This document shows positions 7,829 through 15,263 of a DNA stretch of 15,288 nt, in pieces. Source of the DNA: an uncultured Collinsella sp. (lineage in GTDB: Bacteria > Actinomycetota > Coriobacteriia > Coriobacteriales > Coriobacteriaceae); NCBI GenBank assembly GCA_902478875.1, contig CABSMZ010000023.1, positions 1 through 15,288 on the forward strand, written 5' to 3'. A model generated the notes under the pieces. It was not told where the DNA came from and made no database searches. It saw only the letters and a program-made list of their open reading frames with translations. Position 1 is the stretch's first letter, and every line of letters starts with the position of its first letter. Both the position numbers and the translations under genes were made by a program.

Positions 7829-8812
7829 ATGTCGCGCAAGTCCGCCTACAAGCAAGTACTTTCCATCGGCACCGCCGTGGTGCTGGGGTTTGCGCTGTTT
7901 ACGGGATCGCTCGACGGAGCTCCCAAGCTGCTGTCGCCGCAAAGCGATGAGCAGGCGGCGGCTCTGGCCGAAAAACAAAACGAGAGTCCCAGCCGCACCG
8001 ACGACGAAGCAGACCTGGTTGCCCGGCTCGAATCGGGAACAGCGAGCTCTTCGGACTCTCAAAATGGCCATGACTCTGGCGATAGCTCTGAATCCGCCGC
8101 AACCGACACCGGTGACGACACTTCCACAGACAGCGCCGCCACCCCCATCGACGAGGTCGAAAACCCCGACCTTAACCGCGCCCGCGGCGTATATCTCAGC
8201 AGCATTCCCGACTACGCCGGCAACCCCTACGTTGCCCTTCGCGCCGACAGCACGCACCCGCTCGGCACGCCATCATTCACACTCGATGAATACGATCGCG
8301 CCACCGAAGAGGGCTGCTTTAAGAAATTCTCCAAGCTCGACAGCCTGGGTCGCACTCGCAAGGCGCTCGCCTGCGTAGGCCCCGAGTCGCTCGGACAGGG
8401 AAAGCGCGGCGATATCTCGCGCATCCATCCTGCCGGTTGGCACCAGCAGCGCTACGACTTTATTCCGGGCCAGAGCCTCTACAACCGCTGCCACCTCATC
8501 GCCTGGTCGCTCTGCGGCGAAAACGCCAACCGCAAGAATCTCCTCACCGGCACGCGTTATCTCAACGAGACGGGCATGCTGCCGTTTGAAGAGCAGATTC
8601 TCGGCTACATCCGCGATACGGGTAACCATGTGCTCTACCGTGTCACGCCCATGTATAACGAAGAGGAACTTGTCTGCCGTGGCGTGCGCCTTGAGGCGCA
8701 ATCGGTCGAGGACCACGGCAAGACCCTCTGCTTCCACGTATACTGCTACAACCTGCAGCCGCACGTGCAGATCGACTACGCCACCGGCCGCAACCAGACC
8801 TCGGGAGTTTAG
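7829..8812 (+). CDS. Secreted or membrane-anchored DNA/RNA non-specific endonuclease
   Basis: The 327-residue protein has three parts. First comes a short basic N-terminus and a hydrophobic segment at 10-27 (uncleaved anchor or signal peptide, with no lipobox). Second is a low-complexity acidic Ser/Thr/Asp/Glu-rich linker at about 36-115. Third is a nuclease domain at about 125-320. The core SLYNRCHLIAW (His222) followed by ENANRKNLLTGTRYLN (231-246) is the beta-beta-alpha-metal signature of the NUC family as seen in Gram-positive DNA-entry and extracellular nucleases, with RCH in place of the classical DRGH; His222 would be the general base and an Asn near 237 a metal ligand. Five cysteines in the domain could form disulfides. 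A role in degrading extracellular DNA or in DNA uptake is inferred. An AGGAG site supports the start. Confidence 0.88.
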   Translation: MSRKSAYKQVLSIGTAVVLGFALFTGSLDGAPKLLSPQSDEQAAALAEKQNESPSRTDDEADLVARLESGTASSSDSQNGHDSGDSSESAATDTGDDTSTDSAATPIDEVENPDLNRARGVYLSSIPDYAGNPYVALRADSTHPLGTPSFTLDEYDRATEEGCFKKFSKLDSLGRTRKALACVGPESLGQGKRGDISRIHPAGWHQQRYDFIPGQSLYNRCHLIAWSLCGENANRKNLLTGTRYLNETGMLPFEEQILGYIRDTGNHVLYRVTPMYNEEELVCRGVRLEAQSVEDHGKTLCFHVYCYNLQPHVQIDYATGRNQTSGV

Positions 8813-8876
8813 GGCCGACCAAGCTGCCCGTAACCCAAAAAATGATCCGTTTTCCTCCGTCCCCAAGGAATCAAAT

Positions 8877-8906
8877 AAGGCCGCCCCGGTTACCCAGGGT
8901 GGCCTT
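8877..8906. terminator. Terminator between convergent nuclease and EF-G-like genes
   Basis: AAGGCCGCCC (8877-8886) pairs with GGGTGGCCTT (8897-8906) through 10 pairs including one G-T. It is followed by TT on the plus strand and by ATTTGATT on the minus strand, so it can act both ways. It lies 36 bases before the end of the EF-G-like gene. Confidence 0.82.
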
Positions 8907-8941
8907 TTCGTCAGCACCTACATTGCAGGCAAAATCGCACG

Positions 8942-11017
8942 CTACTTGGCGCGACCCTCCTCATAGCGCTCCACCAGCTTGGCCTGAACGTCATAGGGAA
9001 CCTGCTCGTAGCCAGCGGGCTTCATGGTAAAGTCGCCCGTGCCGCGCGTGATGGAGCGCAGGCGCGTCGAATAATCCGTCAGCTCGGCCAGCGGTGCCTG
9101 GGCAATGACCACGGTATCGCCGCGCTCATCGGTCTCCATGCCTGTCACGCGACCGCGCGAGGCCGAGATGTCGCCCATCACGGCGCCGGCGTAGCTCTCG
9201 GGGATAGTCACCGTGATTTCCTCGATGGGCTCCAGCACCACCGGGTCGGCATCGGCGCATGCCTTGCGCAGGCCGATGCGAGCCGCCGCGCGGAACGCCA
9301 TCTCGTTGGAGTCGACGCTGTGATACGAACCGTCGTACACAGCCACGCGAATGCCCGTGAGCGGATAGCCGGCAATGATGCCGTCCTTCATGGTCTCCTG
9401 GACGCCCTTGTCCACGGCGGGGATCAGCGAGCGCGGAATGCGGCCGCCCACGACCTCATCCACAAACTCGTAGCCGTCGCTCGTGCCGTCGGGCCCAATA
9501 AGAGGCTCCACGCGCAGCCAGCAGTCGCCGTACTGACCGGCACCACCGGTCTGCTTCTTGTGGCGGCCCTGGGCGCTCGCCGTGCGGCGGATGGTCTCGC
9601 GATACGGAATGCGGATCGGCACGCTCTTGGCCACGACCTTGGTGCGATCCTCCAGACGGTTGAGCAGCACCGAAACCTGCGCCTCACCCACGGCGGAGAT
9701 AATGGTCTGGCCCGTCTCCTCGTCACGATCGATGCTCATGGTCGGATCGGCCTTGCAGGCCTTCTCGATAAACGTGTAGAGCTTCTCTTCGTCGCCGCGA
9801 TTCTCGGCCTCGATGGCGATGCGGTACTGCGAGTTGGGGAACTTAAACGCCGCAGCCTCGACCTTGCCGGTAATCGAGAGCGTATCGCCCGTCTCGGCCG
9901 CCAGCTTGGGTGCCACGATAATGTCGCCGGCATAGGCGTGACCGACCTCGGTCATGTCGCGGCCGCACATCACATACAGGTGAGCCAGACGGTCGCCCTT
10001 GCGCGTGCGCGCGTTGACCAGCTCAAGGCCCGGCTCAAGCGTACCCGTCAGCACCTTAATAAAGCTGATGCGACCCTGCTGCGGATCGGCCAGGGTCTTA
10101 AACACAAACGCCACCGGACGATCATCGTCGCTTGAAATCTTGAGCGAATCGCCGTCGATAAGCGGCATCTCGCCGTAGTCGGTCGGCGCCGGGAAGTATG
10201 TGGCGATGTCGTCCATCAGCGAGTTGACGCCCTGCTCCTTAATGCAATCGCCCGCAAAGACCGGCACAAAGATGCGCTCGGCGATCGCCTTCGACAGCAG
10301 GCCTTCAAGCTCCTCCTGCGTCAGCGTCTCCTCGCCTTCCAAGTACTTCATCATCAGTTCATCGTCAGCCTCGGCCACCAGCTCGCACAGATGGTCATGG
10401 GCTTCCTCGGCCTGGGCACGATACTCCTCGGGAATCTCCGACTCAACGGCTTCGGTGCCGTTGCAATGGCGCGCCTTCATGCGCACCAGGTCGATGATGC
10501 CGTCAAAGTCCTCGCCCTCGCCCCAGGGAAGGGTCACGGCGCCCAGGCGCGTGCCAAAGCGCTCTTGCAGCAGGTCCATCGTGGTCGCAAAGCTGGCCTC
10601 GGAACGCGACAGGCGGTTTACGAACACCGCACGCGCCAGGCGCAGGTCCTCGGCGGCATACCAGAGCTTAACCGTCGTAGGCTGCGGGCCGGCCTCGGCG
10701 TCGACCACAAACAGAGCCGTCTCGCAGACGCTCATCGCGGCAAAGGCGTCGCCGATAAAATCGGGGTAGCACGGGGCATCGAGCACATTGATGCGCGCGC
10801 CCTTCCAGTCGATCGGCGCGATGGTCGTCGAGATGGAAAATGCACGCTTGACCTCTTCGGGGTCATAGTCGAGCGTGGGCTTGGTGCCGTCGTGGCCGCC
10901 CAGGCGGGCGGTCTTGCCGGAAAGGTGGAGCATGGCCTCGGCGAGTGAAGTCTTGCCCACCCCGCCTTGGCCTACGAGCACCACGTTCCTTACGTTACCG
11001 GTCTTGGGAGCACCCAT
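8942..11017 (-). CDS. Elongation factor G-like protein (EF-G2 type paralogue) with degenerate GTPase motifs
   Basis: At 691 residues it has the full five-domain EF-G architecture: G domain (about 8-270), a beta-barrel domain II (about 285-375), then domains III, IV and V. Domain IV shows RETIRRTASAQGRHKKQTGGAGQ and the block VDEVVGGRIPRSLIPAVDKG. These features place it with the EF-G-like paralogues, not with canonical FusA. The P-loop GQGGVGKT (16-23) is intact. The G3 motif reads DAPCY at 80-84 instead of DTPGH, and G4 reads NRLS at 134-137 instead of NKxD, so GTP specificity and hydrolysis are doubtful. The start at 11017 follows a near-perfect AAGGAGG site; the 37-codon longer frame is rejected. 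Role unknown: possibly a ribosome-associated factor without ordinary translocase activity. Stand-alone, with no str operon neighbours. Confidence 0.92.
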   Translation of the reverse strand: MGAPKTGNVRNVVLVGQGGVGKTSLAEAMLHLSGKTARLGGHDGTKPTLDYDPEEVKRAFSISTTIAPIDWKGARINVLDAPCYPDFIGDAFAAMSVCETALFVVDAEAGPQPTTVKLWYAAEDLRLARAVFVNRLSRSEASFATTMDLLQERFGTRLGAVTLPWGEGEDFDGIIDLVRMKARHCNGTEAVESEIPEEYRAQAEEAHDHLCELVAEADDELMMKYLEGEETLTQEELEGLLSKAIAERIFVPVFAGDCIKEQGVNSLMDDIATYFPAPTDYGEMPLIDGDSLKISSDDDRPVAFVFKTLADPQQGRISFIKVLTGTLEPGLELVNARTRKGDRLAHLYVMCGRDMTEVGHAYAGDIIVAPKLAAETGDTLSITGKVEAAAFKFPNSQYRIAIEAENRGDEEKLYTFIEKACKADPTMSIDRDEETGQTIISAVGEAQVSVLLNRLEDRTKVVAKSVPIRIPYRETIRRTASAQGRHKKQTGGAGQYGDCWLRVEPLIGPDGTSDGYEFVDEVVGGRIPRSLIPAVDKGVQETMKDGIIAGYPLTGIRVAVYDGSYHSVDSNEMAFRAAARIGLRKACADADPVVLEPIEEITVTIPESYAGAVMGDISASRGRVTGMETDERGDTVVIAQAPLAELTDYSTRLRSITRGTGDFTMKPAGYEQVPYDVQAKLVERYEEGRAK

Positions 11018-11259
11018 GATGACCTCCTTGCAGGGCCGCGCGCAATGCGCGACGCCAACGGGGAGAGTTCGCGGTCGGTGCCATCCCGGGAGCAGCATGG
11101 TCGGCAGCCGAGCCGACTCACCCTCCAAATGTCCTATGCCACCACCCTACCCTCACGGGCGGCTGTCCATGCATACCTTTCGGCGCACGTATGAATACAG
11201 GCGGCGAGAGGACAGAGCAAGTATGCCAGGCGATTATTAAACCCCATCGATACAAATAA
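11018..11259. other. Leader and intergenic region upstream of the EF-G-like gene
   Basis: About 240 bases without a gene. AAGGAGG next to the start is the ribosome binding site. A weak minus-strand promoter-like pair (TTGCTC, 17-base gap, TATTCA, near 11190-11221) would give a leader of roughly 160 bases. No recognisable riboswitch or leader peptide was seen. Confidence 0.3.
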
Positions 11260-11293
11260 AAGCCGCCGCAGTCCATAAGACCCGCGGCGGCTT
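11260..11293 (-). terminator. Rho-independent terminator of the amino acid ABC transporter operon
   Basis: AAGCCGCCGC (11260-11269) and GCGGCGGCTT (11284-11293) form a perfect 10-bp GC-rich stem with a 14-base loop, 21 bases past the ATPase stop. On the minus strand it is followed by TT-ATTTGTAT, a good U-rich tail. Confidence 0.88.
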
Positions 11294-11314
11294 CTTCTCA
11301 ATACATAGCTGAGC

Positions 11315-12079
11315 TTAGCCCTCGATACGGCTCAAGAACTCACGGGTGCGCTGCTCACGCGGATGGTCGATGACCTGCTCGGCAGGGCCCTCCTCGACAA
11401 TGCGGCCGCCATCCATAAAGACCACGCGGTCGGCAACATCGCGCGCAAACTGCATCGCGTGGGTCACGATTACCATCGTCATATTCTGCGCGGCAAGGTC
11501 TTTAATGACACGCAGCACCTCGGCCGTCAGCTCGGGATCGAGTGCCGAGGTCGGCTCGTCAAAGAACAGGATCTCCGGATCGAGCGCCAAGGCGCGGGCG
11601 ATACTCACACGCTGTTGCTGGCCACCCGAAAGCTCACATGGCACCTTGTTCTCGTTGCCCGTAAGCCCCATCTGCGCGATCAACTCGCCCGCACGAGCTT
11701 CCGCCTGCTCGCGCGGGCGCTTAAGCACGCGGATCGGCGCGTCGATGATGTTTTTCATCACGGTATAGTGCGGGAACAGGTTGTAATTTTGGAACACCAG
11801 ACCGAATCGCGAGCGCGCCTGCTTGGGCACATCGCCCTTCGCATAGACCGCGCCCGAACCCGCATCCGTCGCAACGGCAAGGTCACCAAACGAGAGCGAG
11901 CCTCCGTCGAGTGTCTCGAGCAGCGTGGCACACCGCAGCAGCGTGGACTTGCCGCCACCCGAAGGCCCGATAATCGCCACGACCTCGCCACGCTTCACCT
12001 CAAGCGAGATATCCTTGAGCACCTCATTGCCGCCAAACGCCTTACGTGCGTTTTCGATTTTCATCACTGAGTTAGTCAT
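11315..12079 (-). CDS. Polar amino acid ABC transporter, ATP-binding protein
   Basis: A 254-residue ATPase that powers import of an amino acid, bound to the cytoplasmic face of the permease. Walker A is GPSGGGKST (38-46), the Q-loop is FQNYNLFPH (Gln97), the signature is LSGGQ (150-154), Walker B is ILFFDEP (170-176) and the H-loop is VTHAM. It belongs to the GlnQ/HisP class. An insertion of about 20 residues (66-88) lies before the Q-loop. The chosen ATG at 12079 overlaps the permease stop in ATGACTAA, typical of translational coupling. A second in-frame ATG at 12064 is possible. It is the last gene of a three-gene operon and is followed by a terminator. Confidence 0.95.
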   Translation of the reverse strand: MTNSVMKIENARKAFGGNEVLKDISLEVKRGEVVAIIGPSGGGKSTLLRCATLLETLDGGSLSFGDLAVATDAGSGAVYAKGDVPKQARSRFGLVFQNYNLFPHYTVMKNIIDAPIRVLKRPREQAEARAGELIAQMGLTGNENKVPCELSGGQQQRVSIARALALDPEILFFDEPTSALDPELTAEVLRVIKDLAAQNMTMVIVTHAMQFARDVADRVVFMDGGRIVEEGPAEQVIDHPREQRTREFLSRIEG

Positions 12080-12725
12080 GATAATAGTCCAGCTTCTTTT
12101 CGGCGGCGCCCAGCAGCATCTCGACCACAAAGTTAAAGACCCAGTAAATCAGCGCCGCGATCGCAAACGGCACCATACTCACCTGCGAGGCGACCAGCGC
12201 CTTGGCCGTCGAGAACATCTCACCCACGCCAATGGCAAACGCCAGCGACGTGTCCTTGACCAGCGTGATAATCTCGTTGCCCATCGCCGGCAGAATACGC
12301 TTGGCGACCTGCGGCATCACGATATACAGAAACGTCTGCACGCGCGAATAGCCCAGCACCTCGGCGGCCTCGTATTGACCGCGCGGAATGGACTGCAAGC
12401 CCGAGCGATAGATCTCGGCAAAGTAACCGGCGTAGTTGATGATGAACGCCACGACGCACGCCGTCCACTTGGAATCGGGCGTGAGCGAAATGCCAAACAC
12501 GTAGTACGGGGCAAAGTAGATGGCAAACATCTGCAGCATGAGCGGCGTACCGCGCATGACCGAAATGTAGATGCGCGCAATCCAGCGAAGCGGCGCGATT
12601 TTGCTCATGCGCATAAACGCCACGGGAATTCCCAGCGGAATCGACCCCAACAGCGTCAGCACAAACAACTGCAAACTGACCAAGAAACCCTGGCCAAGCA
12701 TCTGCATCATGACCTGAATAGACAT
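12072..12725 (-). CDS. Polar amino acid ABC transporter, permease
   Basis: A 217-residue inner membrane permease of the HisMQ/GlnP family. Membrane segments lie at about 13-36, 47-80, 86-105, 140-165 and 180-205. Family motifs are RGTPLMLQ (about 59-66) and the EAA loop EVLGYSRVQTFLYIVMPQ, which contacts the ATPase. A single permease gene implies a homodimeric channel. The start is the ATG at 12725 in TAATG, overlapping the stop of the binding-protein gene by one base; an upstream TTG start five codons earlier is less likely. Confidence 0.94.
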   Translation of the reverse strand: MSIQVMMQMLGQGFLVSLQLFVLTLLGSIPLGIPVAFMRMSKIAPLRWIARIYISVMRGTPLMLQMFAIYFAPYYVFGISLTPDSKWTACVVAFIINYAGYFAEIYRSGLQSIPRGQYEAAEVLGYSRVQTFLYIVMPQVAKRILPAMGNEIITLVKDTSLAFAIGVGEMFSTAKALVASQVSMVPFAIAALIYWVFNFVVEMLLGAAEKKLDYYHD

Positions 12726-13585
12726 TACTTGAGCACCCAATTATCGAAAGACAAACCATAGCTTGAATATTTATCGCAGAGGTCCTTGACCGTGCCGTCC
12801 TCGTAGAGCGCCTTGAGCGACTCGGCTACAGCATCGGCCGACTTGGTGTCGCCCTTCTTAAAGCCAACGGCGTAGTGCTCGCTGGACAGCGGCTCATCAA
12901 GCTGCGTATAAGCATCGGGCTTGGCGGCAAGCTGATACTGGGCAATCGAAAGGTCGCAAGCCACGGCATCGACCGCGCCGCTCTCGAGCTGCATAAAGGC
13001 CGTGTTGTACTCGCCGATCGTGTCGAGCGTGGCAAACGTCGCCGTCAGATCCTTCTGGTCACCCTCGAGCACATCCTGCGCAGCGGAATCGGTCTGGGTA
13101 ATCACGGTCTTGCCGGCAAGATCGTCCCAGCTCTTGATGCCCGCGTCCTTCTTGACCACGAGCACTTGCTCGTTGAGCATGTACGGCTCAGAGAACGTGT
13201 AGTCATCCTCGCGCCCCTCCATGGTAAAGCCGTTCCAGATGCAGTTGATGGCGCCCGAGTTAAGCAGCGTATCCTTGGCGTCCCAGTCGATGGCCTCGTA
13301 TTTGACCTCCCAGTCCTGCTTATCGGCAACAGCCTTGGCCAGATCGAGATCAAAGCCGGTGTACTCACCATCGTCGCCCACAAAGCCGTACGGAGGATAG
13401 GACTTATCAAAGCCCACCACGAGCTTCTTGGACTCCGCAGCACCCTTCACATCCTTGGCCGCGGCAGAGCCAGCAGCGGAGCCCTTGCCGGCGCCACCGC
13501 CGCAACCGACAAGACCAAGGCCAAGCACCGTGGCGAGCGAGCCGGCTAGACCAACAAACTGACGACGAGACATATCGGTATTCAT
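12725..13585 (-). CDS. Polar amino acid ABC transporter, substrate-binding lipoprotein
   Basis: A 286-residue family 3 solute-binding protein that captures the amino acid outside the membrane. The signal region is SRRQFVGLAG (6-15), then a hydrophobic stretch and the lipobox LVGC with lipidated Cys28, so it looks like a Tat-type lipoprotein; a Gly/Ala/Ser-rich linker follows. The binding domain begins at KLVVGFDKSYPPYGF and continues with GFDLDLAKAVA. WNGFTMEGRE sits where the ligand-carboxylate-binding Arg is usually found. The substrate (cystine, glutamine, arginine or other) cannot be told. The ATG at 13585 has an AAGGGGG site. First gene of the operon, behind a strong promoter. Confidence 0.94.
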   Translation of the reverse strand: MNTDMSRRQFVGLAGSLATVLGLGLVGCGGGAGKGSAAGSAAAKDVKGAAESKKLVVGFDKSYPPYGFVGDDGEYTGFDLDLAKAVADKQDWEVKYEAIDWDAKDTLLNSGAINCIWNGFTMEGREDDYTFSEPYMLNEQVLVVKKDAGIKSWDDLAGKTVITQTDSAAQDVLEGDQKDLTATFATLDTIGEYNTAFMQLESGAVDAVACDLSIAQYQLAAKPDAYTQLDEPLSSEHYAVGFKKGDTKSADAVAESLKALYEDGTVKDLCDKYSSYGLSFDNWVLK

Positions 13586-13603
13586 GGTATTCCCCCTTGA
13601 TGG

Positions 13604-13623
13604 CACTTTAGTTAAGTAAAGTG
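13604..13623. promoter_or_regulatory. Operator-like palindrome in the leader of the amino acid transporter operon
   Basis: CACTTTA-GTTAAG-TAAAGTG (13604-13623) has 7-bp perfect arms and a near-symmetric TTAA centre. It lies between the -10 element and the ribosome binding site, where a repressor would block transcription. The half-site ACTTTA occurs a third time in the -35/-10 spacer (minus strand). The regulator is unknown. Confidence 0.5.
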
Positions 13624-13641
13624 AGTCGTGTAACGTCCAGA

Positions 13642-13670
13642 ATCATACACTCTACCTTGATAAAGTACAA
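13642..13670 (-). promoter_or_regulatory. Sigma-70-type promoter of the amino acid transporter operon
   Basis: On the minus strand, -35 TTGTAC (complement of 13665-13670) and -10 TATGAT (complement of 13642-13647) are separated by exactly 17 bases. Transcription would start near 13635, about 50 bases before the ATG. This is the best promoter in the window. Confidence 0.68.
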
Positions 13671-13766
13671 GGGAGGGTTTGCCCGGCATGGGCGGGGAGC
13701 AAACATCGTTGGACTTATCACTGACACGAAATGGACGCTTGCATATCGTCCGCTAGCTTGGCACGG

Positions 13767-13772
13767 TACAAT
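13767..13772 (+). promoter_or_regulatory. Candidate -10 element for the rRNA methyltransferase gene
   Basis: TACAAT lies 39 bases before the ATG at 13812. The nearest TTGCAT is 22 bases upstream, too far for a normal -35, so support is weak. AT-rich sequence follows up to the GTGGGG ribosome binding site. Confidence 0.35.
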
Positions 13773-13811
13773 GCTTTCAGATTTCAATTTGTAAATTAGT
13801 GGGGTTAATTC

Positions 13812-15260
13812 ATGGCAGAATCTCGTGCGGAGCGTAAGGCTCGTCGTGCTTTGATCGAGGCGGCTGAGGGGTCGAAGGAGGAGAAATCTTCTACGAAATC
13901 CAAGTCTTCTAAAGCTGCAAAAAGCAAACCGACCAAGAGCAGAGCTAAGACCAAGCGTTCTGACTCTCGTCGAGGCGGGGATAAAGCGCCTCAGACTCGT
14001 TCCAAGCGCTCGCATAAAGATCGGGTTTCGTCTGCGCGTAAGGCCGTGGACCCCAAGTCTCCCTGTTCGATCATGAATTCTTGCGGTGGGTGCACGGCGC
14101 TCAATCGTCCTTATAAAAAGCAGTTGGCGGCTAAGCAGGCTGCTACGGAGGAGCTGTTTGCCGAGCTTTGTGAGCGCGAGAGCATTGCTGTCGATCCTAT
14201 TCGCGGTATGGGCGTCACCCTTGGCGACCCGGGTAAATATCCTGCGCCGCGTGGCTTTCGTCATAAGGCTGCCACTCCCTTTGCTCCCGGTAAGGAGGGC
14301 GCTGTCCGTTGCGGTTTCTTTGAGCGCGGCACGCACAAGATCGTTGCCGTACCCGAATGCCCCGTCGAGGCGTCGGGCGCTCGTCAGATTCTCAACGGCA
14401 TCGCACGCGAAGCTGAGCGGTTGCATATTCCCGCCTTTAACGAGGACAAGCATCTTGGTTTGCTTCGCTATGCCGTCATCCGCTGCGGTTGGCGTACCGA
14501 CCAGGTCATGGTTACGCTCGTGACCGCCCAGCGTGACTTACCGCATGCGCAGGAATTCTTTGAGGCCGTCGCCGCACTCGATCCGCGCATCGTCACCGTC
14601 GCCCAAAACATCAACGGACGCCCCGGCAACGCCATCCTCGGCGAGGAAACCCGCATCGTGTATGGCGCCAAGTGCATGCGCGACCAGCTACTCGGCTGCG
14701 AGTTCGATATCTCCCCCACCGCGTTCTACCAGACCAACCCGCAACAGACCGAGCTGCTCTATCAGCTCGCTATCGACGGCATGGATCTGCACCAGGGCGA
14801 TGTGCTTATGGATGCTTACTGCGGCAGCGGCACCATCGGTCTTTGCGCAGCTAAAGATGCCCAGAACAAGGGGATCGGCATCATACTGCTCGGCGTGGAG
14901 CGCAACCCGGCGGGCATTGCCGACGCACGCCGCAATGCCGAGCTCAACGGTCTTACCCGCAGCGCCTGGTTTATGGCCGACGATGCCACCGATTACATCC
15001 TGGATGCCGCCGACAACAACGAGCGGGTCGATGTCCTTTCCATCGATCCGCCGCGCGCCGGCTCTACCCCCGAGTTCCTCGAAGCTGCCTGCGCGCTTAA
15101 GCCGCGCCGCATCACCTATATCAGCTGCAACCCCGTGACCCAAGAGCGCGACCTGCACCAGCTCCTCGACGGAGGCTATCGCCTGCTCAAGATCACGCCC
15201 GTCGACATGTTCCCCCACACCGACCATACCGAAACCGTAGCGGTCCTCGAACGCCGCTAA
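13812..15260 (+). CDS. rlmD: 23S rRNA (uracil-C5)-methyltransferase, RlmD/RumA type
   Basis: This enzyme would use S-adenosylmethionine to methylate C5 of a uridine in 23S rRNA. It has 482 residues. Residues 1-80 are a Lys/Ser/Arg-rich, apparently disordered tail where RumA has a TRAM domain. Cys85, Cys91, Cys94 and Cys183 match the C-x5-C-x2-C...C iron-sulfur ligands of E. coli RumA. FYQTNPQQTE (305-314) and the SAM motif DAYCGSGTIG (334-343) follow. Next come DPPR (412-415), the catalytic Cys439 in YISCNP, and the general base Glu474 in DHTETV. The exact target (U1939, U747 or both) cannot be told. The ATG follows GTGGGG. Codons in the first ~480 bases favour T-ending forms, unlike the rest. 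The stop is intact three bases before adapter sequence. Confidence 0.92.
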   Translation: MAESRAERKARRALIEAAEGSKEEKSSTKSKSSKAAKSKPTKSRAKTKRSDSRRGGDKAPQTRSKRSHKDRVSSARKAVDPKSPCSIMNSCGGCTALNRPYKKQLAAKQAATEELFAELCERESIAVDPIRGMGVTLGDPGKYPAPRGFRHKAATPFAPGKEGAVRCGFFERGTHKIVAVPECPVEASGARQILNGIAREAERLHIPAFNEDKHLGLLRYAVIRCGWRTDQVMVTLVTAQRDLPHAQEFFEAVAALDPRIVTVAQNINGRPGNAILGEETRIVYGAKCMRDQLLGCEFDISPTAFYQTNPQQTELLYQLAIDGMDLHQGDVLMDAYCGSGTIGLCAAKDAQNKGIGIILLGVERNPAGIADARRNAELNGLTRSAWFMADDATDYILDAADNNERVDVLSIDPPRAGSTPEFLEAACALKPRRITYISCNPVTQERDLHQLLDGGYRLLKITPVDMFPHTDHTETVAVLERR

Positions 15261-15263
15261 TTC

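Noticed and set aside
8839..8876. Possible imperfect palindrome TGATCC...GGAATCA after the nuclease gene
   Set aside because: The arms match only partly and no second copy is seen in the window, so it is not reported as a repeat.
11018..11128. 37-codon N-terminal extension of the EF-G-like protein
   Set aside because: The ATG at 11017 has a near-perfect AAGGAGG site and matches the family N-terminus; the extension has unrelated composition.
13608..14453. 281-residue minus-strand reading frame rich in Arg/Leu/Ser
   Set aside because: It is antisense to the methyltransferase 5' part and runs through the intergenic promoter region, with no family motif.
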